From Parvularcula sp038749595 (GTDB taxonomy: Bacteria > Pseudomonadota > Alphaproteobacteria > Caulobacterales > Parvularculaceae), in assembly GCA_038749595.1 (NCBI GenBank), contig JBCDHW010000003.1, forward strand, positions 62,001-126,000: a DNA stretch of 64,000 bases, read 5' to 3'. The position numbers and the translations under genes were made by a program. Shown here piece after piece: positions 59,912-64,000 of this stretch (position 1 is its first letter; the number at the start of each line of letters is the position of its first letter). The notes below the pieces were generated by a model. That model was given only the letters and a program-made list of their open reading frames with translations. It was not told the origin of the DNA and ran no database searches.

Positions 59912-60892
59912 CTAAGCCGTGTCGTAGGTCATCGCCATGAAGACGTCTTCAAGATCGGCTTCGACCGTAGACAGATCTTTGACGGTGATGTGCGCAGCGT
60001 TCACGCCGCTCAGAATATCCGACACCCGCGTCTTCGACGGCTGATAGTCAATATACAGATGACCATCCGCCCGAACGTGCCCGCCTTCGATACCAAGATC
60101 AGTACCTTCAGCAAGGGGCGTCTCGGGTACGATCATTAACGTCTTCCGATCGAGGCTCGCGATCAATTGGTCTTTAGGCTGAACGGTCCGCACCGCGCCG
60201 TGGTGAATAATCCCAATCGTATCGCAGAGCTCCTGCGCTTCTTCGAGGTAATGAGTCGTCAGGATCACCGTCACACCGCGCTCGTGCAGCTCCATCACCT
60301 GGTCCCACAGCTGTTTGCGCAGCTCGATATCAACTCCGGCGGTTGGCTCGTCGAGGATCAGCACTGGCGGATCGTGCACCATCGCCTTGGCCACCAGCAG
60401 CCGTCGTTTCATCCCCCCCGACAGCGTCCGCACATAGGCATCGGCTTTATCTTCAAGGCCCAGCGAGCGTAGGATCTGCATCGTCCGCCGCTTCGCCACG
60501 GGAACACCGTAGAGACCCGCTTGAATCTCCAAGCCCTCCTTCGGGGTGAAGAAAACGTCGGTGCTGAGCTCTTGGGGGACCACGCCGATCGACGCCCGGG
60601 CTTGCCGCGGGTTCTTGTCGATGTCGAAGCCCCAGATCTTCACGTCGCCCTCGGTTTTGTTCACCAGACCCGCGAGGATATTGATAAACGTCGACTTTCC
60701 CGCACCGTTGGGACCGAGAAGGCCGAAAACCGAGCCGCGCGGCACATCGAGGTCGATGCCCTTCAGCGCCTCTTTCGGCGCTTGCTTCTTCGAGCCTCCG
60801 TAAATCTTGCGCACCCCCCGCGCAGAGATCGCGGCGTCAACGGTCGATTGGGCTGGGGCCACAGGGCGGCTATCATCCGGCATAGGCACCAT
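59912..60892 (-). CDS. ABC transporter ATP-binding protein (drug/ABC-2 type)
   Basis: 326 residues. Walker A GLLGPNGAGKST, Q-loop VVPQE, signature LSGGMKRR, Walker B VLILDEPTAG, and the H-loop in TTHYLEEAQE. The C-terminal 90 residues are the regulatory tail of the DrrA/CcmA group that drives ABC-2 permeases. No permease gene is beside it: the neighbours are a receptor and a zinc-finger protein, both on the other strand. The start could also be an ATG nine bases in. Confidence 0.9.
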   Translation of the reverse strand: MVPMPDDSRPVAPAQSTVDAAISARGVRKIYGGSKKQAPKEALKGIDLDVPRGSVFGLLGPNGAGKSTFINILAGLVNKTEGDVKIWGFDIDKNPRQARASIGVVPQELSTDVFFTPKEGLEIQAGLYGVPVAKRRTMQILRSLGLEDKADAYVRTLSGGMKRRLLVAKAMVHDPPVLILDEPTAGVDIELRKQLWDQVMELHERGVTVILTTHYLEEAQELCDTIGIIHHGAVRTVQPKDQLIASLDRKTLMIVPETPLAEGTDLGIEGGHVRADGHLYIDYQPSKTRVSDILSGVNAAHITVKDLSTVEADLEDVFMAMTYDTA

Positions 60893-60989
60893 GTCGACCG
60901 CCCGGCAGCCTTCGTCAATCGTACCGCTCCGCGCAGGCCCAGGAACCCTGCCTTGCCAAAACCACGCGCGTTTGAGCTATGCTCCGGCG

Positions 60990-61241
60990 ATGTCTAACAA
61001 ACTTCCCGCTCATGCCCCCCGCACCGTGGAGCAGGTGATTGCTGAGGTGATGCACGATCCTGCTGCGCTGGAGCTCGTCTTCGTCGCGGGCCGCAAGGTC
61101 AGCTGCATGGGTTCGGGCGGCGCCCTTGGCCATCCGCGGACATTCTACACGATCGGCGACAGCGGCTACGTCGAGTGCGGATACTGCGATCGTGTCTTTG
61201 TCTTCGACCCAGCCCGGGCGGGTGAGGTGATCACCGGCTAG
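60990..61241 (+). CDS. Zinc-finger protein of the NDUFS6/zf-CHCC type
   Basis: 83 residues from the ATG at 60990. The zinc ligands are the Cys in VSCMGSGGALGHP, the His of GHP, and the pair ECGYC in GYVECGYCDRVFVF. In Alphaproteobacteria this family is the counterpart of the mitochondrial complex I subunit NDUFS6, so a role in NADH dehydrogenase assembly is likely, although the nuo genes are not in the window. Stop shared with the next gene as CTAG (61238-61241). Confidence 0.9.
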   Translation: MSNKLPAHAPRTVEQVIAEVMHDPAALELVFVAGRKVSCMGSGGALGHPRTFYTIGDSGYVECGYCDRVFVFDPARAGEVITG

Positions 61242-61780
61242 CGCGCGCGGAGGATTTCTTCGCGTAGGCTCCCCGGCCGCCGCTTGTAAAAGCTGCGGAA
61301 GACGACGAAGAAGACGATTACCCAAAAAATCAGCAGGCTGAAGAACGTAAAAAATCCGCCCCAGCCCTGCAGGATATATTGCAGCGTCGTGAGATCCGCC
61401 TGCGCGATCAATTGAATGCCATCGTTGGTGAGGCGGATCTGCTGCGCTTGCTCGGCGGGTTGGGGGATGACCCCTGTGCGCTCGAGAAACCGGATCAGGA
61501 TCGTCGTGAGCGCGAGGACAAACGGCGCGCCCGCGAAAAACGTCGCCACCGCGGTGAACACATGCTGAGGCCCGCGGGGCATCTCCACCCGCCGAAAGAT
61601 CGCCGTGAAGCTCTCTTGGGTCAGCCCCTTCAGCAAGTCAGGGTCTTTGCGTTGCAGAAGATCCCATTCGATCGCAGCGCCTTCTCTGATCTCCGCGTTG
61701 ACGCGGCCCTGCCAAAAGCGAATGGCGACGAACCAAAGGGCGAGGCCGCAGAGGATCACAAGGTAGTACGTCAAGAGCAT
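61238..61780 (-). CDS. Hypothetical protein with three membrane segments
   Basis: 180 residues. Hydrophobic segments: N-terminal YYLVILCGLALWFVAIRFW, central VFTAVATFFAGAPFVLALTTILIRFL and C-terminal GGFFTFFSLLIFWVIVFFVVF, with a basic tail. A charged cytoplasmic region (EWDLLQRKDPDLLKGLTQESF) lies between the first two. I do not recognise a family. No clear ribosome site before the ATG, so the start is uncertain. Confidence 0.68.
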   Translation of the reverse strand: MLLTYYLVILCGLALWFVAIRFWQGRVNAEIREGAAIEWDLLQRKDPDLLKGLTQESFTAIFRRVEMPRGPQHVFTAVATFFAGAPFVLALTTILIRFLERTGVIPQPAEQAQQIRLTNDGIQLIAQADLTTLQYILQGWGGFFTFFSLLIFWVIVFFVVFRSFYKRRPGSLREEILRAR

Positions 61781-61832
61781 GGGGATGCTTTAACGCCCCG
61801 TTGGTCGGGCGTCACGCCGTGTTTTCCGCTGC

Positions 61833-62543
61833 TTACCGTGCTGGCCGCGCGCCCATGATCAACAGCCACAGCGCGGTGCCAATTTCGCCGATTGATTGAG
61901 GGATCGCGACAACCTCACCGATCGGCGACGCGATGTACCCCGACCAAAGGATCGGTCCGAAGAAGTTCATCGTATACCCCACACACCCCAGCATCAGGAA
62001 CAGACCGAGCACCCGCGGGATGGATCGTGAGCGCCAAGCCAGCATACCGAACGGCATCAGCCATAATCCCCAGAACAGCGTCGAGTTTCGGATGGCCTGA
62101 TAATAGGCGTCGACCCGGTCCGCTGTGGCTGCGAGCGCAAGCGCATCGCGGTCGCCTGATATGGCAATCTCGAGCAAAGCATAAAGATCAGAAACGCCAA
62201 CGATAGACATCGGTACACTGACGGCTGCGAGGAGTGCCATCGACAGGGCGATGCCGCGGCCGCTTCCCTCAAACAACCGATAAAGCGTCGCCACCAACGG
62301 GGCGAACGTCGCATAGCAGAGGAAGCCGCTGGCGATGAAAAAGCGATAGAGCTGCGGCTGTTGTTCGATCGCGGCGAGCGTGGCCGCTGGATCATCGCGG
62401 TTGGTGAAGACCCCTGGCGCGTAGGCGAGGCTGAAGATCCCCGTCGCAACGATGATCATGTAGAAGACGCCGGCCAAATGCCCGGTGCTCTTCACCCGGC
62501 TGAGATCCGGGCCCTCGGTCGGTGAGACGGCGTGTTCGGTCAT
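61833..62543 (-). CDS. DUF4386 membrane protein
   Basis: 236 residues with about six membrane helices (LAGVFYMIIVATGIFSLAY, LYRFFIASGFLCYATFAPLVATLYRL, GIALSMALLAAVSVPMSIVGV, and three C-terminal). AGVFYM near the start and NSTLFWGLWLMPFGMLAWRSRSIPRVLGLFL are the DUF4386 signature. Function unknown. AGGAG precedes the ATG. Confidence 0.85.
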   Translation of the reverse strand: MTEHAVSPTEGPDLSRVKSTGHLAGVFYMIIVATGIFSLAYAPGVFTNRDDPAATLAAIEQQPQLYRFFIASGFLCYATFAPLVATLYRLFEGSGRGIALSMALLAAVSVPMSIVGVSDLYALLEIAISGDRDALALAATADRVDAYYQAIRNSTLFWGLWLMPFGMLAWRSRSIPRVLGLFLMLGCVGYTMNFFGPILWSGYIASPIGEVVAIPQSIGEIGTALWLLIMGARPAR

Positions 62544-62586
62544 CGGCTCTCCTCACGCTCCATCCTATCATCTCCTGGGTTTAGCG

Positions 62587-63465
62587 TCACCTGGATCGTG
62601 CTTTTGGTGCATGCACCAGCGTCACGAGCACCCAGCTGAGGATCATCAACAAGAACCACGCGGGCCATTTCTGCCAGCTGACAGGGCGCCAGCCATCCTC
62701 TTGGTCCGGATAAAGCCACGTCCCTGCATAAGTCGCTGCGTTCTCTGCGATAAAGATAAACAGCGCCACCAGCGCAAAGCCGAGGAGCAGCGGCATCCGG
62801 TGCTCCCATCGCCAGACGCGATAGTGCACATTCGTCCGTAAAAAGAGCAAAGCCGTCGCGGCCATCAACCCCCACCGGATATCAGGGAGGTAATGGTGCG
62901 CAAAGAAGTTGCCATAGATCAGCGCAGCAAGAACCAGCGTCGCCAACCGCGGCGGGTAGCGATCAAACGAAAAGTCGAGCACCCGCATCACCCGCGCCAG
63001 ATACGACCCCACTGCCGCATACATAAACCCCGAAAACAGTGGCACCGCCCCGATACGCAGAAGGCTTTCCTCCGGGTACGTCCAGCTTCCTGCCTCGGTC
63101 TTGAAGACTTCCATCGCTGTTCCCACCCCGTGGAAGATCAGGATGACGAGGGCCTCGGCCGGCCGCTCAAGCTTCGTCAGCAAAAAGATGATCTGTATGC
63201 TCACGGCATAGACGACCAGGAAGTCATAGCGGCTAACCGGGCTCCCCTCCGGCCAAAACCATCCGGTCAGCAGAAGCGCCGCCACCATCAGCCCGCCAAA
63301 CAGGCACGCCCAAGCCTGCTTGATGCCAAAGACCAGAAACTCGCTGATCCCGCGCGCCAAGCGATCACCGAAGACAGCCTCGAGCCGCGCCTCTACCCCC
63401 GGCAGAACGTGCCCGAGGATAACATCAACCCGTGACGTCTCCGCGCTCTCGGCCTCGTGCTTCAC
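62587..63465 (-). CDS. DUF817 membrane protein
   Basis: 292 residues from a GTG at 63465 with a G-rich site before it. Seven or eight membrane helices; the DUF817 core includes EFLVFGIKQAWACLFGGLMVAALLLT, YDFLVVYAVSIQIIFLLTKLE, a conserved EVFKTEAGSWTYPEE loop and FFAHHYLPDIRW. Function unknown. It lies 32 bases after the DUF2244 gene and 43 bases before DUF4386, so the minus-strand run may be one transcript. Confidence 0.88.
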   Translation of the reverse strand: MKHEAESAETSRVDVILGHVLPGVEARLEAVFGDRLARGISEFLVFGIKQAWACLFGGLMVAALLLTGWFWPEGSPVSRYDFLVVYAVSIQIIFLLTKLERPAEALVILIFHGVGTAMEVFKTEAGSWTYPEESLLRIGAVPLFSGFMYAAVGSYLARVMRVLDFSFDRYPPRLATLVLAALIYGNFFAHHYLPDIRWGLMAATALLFLRTNVHYRVWRWEHRMPLLLGFALVALFIFIAENAATYAGTWLYPDQEDGWRPVSWQKWPAWFLLMILSWVLVTLVHAPKARSR

Positions 63466-63497
63466 CCCGCCCCCCGAGCGTCAGCCTTCGGCGCGTC

Positions 63498-64000
63498 TTA
63501 CGCCGCCCGCAGCTTCTTCAGCGCGGCTTGCAGCGCGTCGGCGAGTTCTCCGCGCTCTTTCGGCGCGAGGAAACTCCCCAGGATGAGGGTCTTACCGTTC
63601 TGGCGGATCTTCAGCTGGGTCTCGTGCTCCACCGGCCGGTCGATGTCGACCCGCGCCCAGTGTGGCGACAGCTTCCACCGGGTCTCATGCCCCGACGGAA
63701 GCACGCGGCTGATCCACAACGCATCCTCGGTCAGCATCACCCGCTCATGCCGCCGCCCTTGGGCATAGGAAATCTTGAACGCCAGCCACACAATCGCGAT
63801 ATCGATCCCGCAAAAGAATGCCACCGGCCACGCACCGACGTTCAAATAGATGAACGCGTTGAGCAGGTTCACCCCGATCACGGCAGCAAGCACCCGCTTA
63901 AATCCATCCGCCGACAGTGACCGGTTGGGATAAAGCAGCGCGTGGAAGCGGAAATCGTCTTCGGCGGCGACGGGGTCAGGCCCGGTGAGTTTGGCACGGC
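63498..64000 (-). CDS. DUF2244 membrane protein, 5' truncated by window edge
   Basis: The frame continues to the right edge. Visible residues begin within AKLTGPDPVAAEDDFRFHALLYPNRSLS, the DUF2244 opening, then two hydrophobic segments (VLAAVIGVNLLNAFIYLNVGAWP and FFCGIDIAIVWLAFKISY), the basic GRRHERVML and HETRWKLSPHWARVDID. DUF2244 proteins are small inner-membrane proteins of unknown role, often beside cytochrome oxidase genes. The start codon is outside the window. Confidence 0.85.
   Translation of the reverse strand, partial: RAKLTGPDPVAAEDDFRFHALLYPNRSLSADGFKRVLAAVIGVNLLNAFIYLNVGAWPVAFFCGIDIAIVWLAFKISYAQGRRHERVMLTEDALWISRVLPSGHETRWKLSPHWARVDIDRPVEHETQLKIRQNGKTLILGSFLAPKERGELADALQAALKKLRAA

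Overview
The window is a compact, GC-rich stretch of bacterial chromosome from an alphaproteobacterium, most likely a marine Caulobacterales/Hyphomonadales/Parvularculales-type organism. The basis is gene content and order: a cobA-DUF2849-cysI-DUF934-cysH assimilatory sulfate block, a chvI-chvG-EIIA-HPr block, cycM divergent from pheA, dnaX-ybaB-recR, trpA-accD-folC, ihfB-lapA-trpF, ubiE-ubiB, and a short alphaproteobacterial SRP RNA. I cannot name the genus from sequence alone. No insertion sequence, prophage, CRISPR array, tRNA or rRNA gene was recognised.

Layout. 1-3760: siroheme and sulfate/sulfite reduction operon. 3799-6628: rbfA, a small hypothetical, truB, the SRP RNA and a lipoprotein. 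6838-9270: membrane protein/winged-helix pair, nudC and two small genes. 9267-14421: pheA, cytochrome c, MarR regulator, dapD, a pyrimidine-nucleotidase-like HAD protein, a duplicated DUF1036 protein with a peptidoglycan-binding domain, phhB. 14752-19580: OxyR-like regulator, ChvI/ChvG two-component system, phosphotransferase proteins EIIA-Man and HPr, ACT protein. 19665-22048: a less GC-rich, more accessory-looking section with a membrane protein/XRE pair and a secreted triple-repeat protein of unknown family. 22192-25385: dnaX, ybaB, recR and an RlpA-like protein. 25492-34300: ahcY with a perfect upstream operator palindrome, dienelactone hydrolase, epimerase, low-molecular-weight phosphatase, DUF885 lipoprotein, priA. 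34305-47446: SDR and thiolase pair, then a trpA-accD-folC-dut-moeB operon and scattered trpB and trpF, interrupted by a secreted metalloprotease and other genes. 47689-61241: TonB receptor, ubiE-ubiB, porin-like protein, coaBC, a TraB/GumN lipoprotein, an unusual flagellin, a metal-associated small protein with a histidine/glutamate-rich TonB receptor, an ABC ATPase and a zinc-finger protein. 61238-64000: four membrane proteins.

Most interesting observations: (1) a 509-residue flagellin whose variable domain is replaced by a LamG/concanavalin-like lectin domain, encoded away from any other flagellar gene; (2) HPr carries Glu where the regulatory Ser46 normally sits, and hprK is missing from its usual place between chvG and the EIIA gene; (3) zinc-binding cysteines are lost from NudC, DnaX and exactly one of the two zinc sites of PriA, in a window that also encodes a ZnuD-like receptor; (4) an OxyR-like regulator has His in place of the peroxide-sensing cysteine but keeps the second cysteine; (5) a 22-bp palindrome upstream of ahcY; (6) five convergent gene pairs overlap by exactly four bases through shared palindromic stops (CTAG or TTAA).
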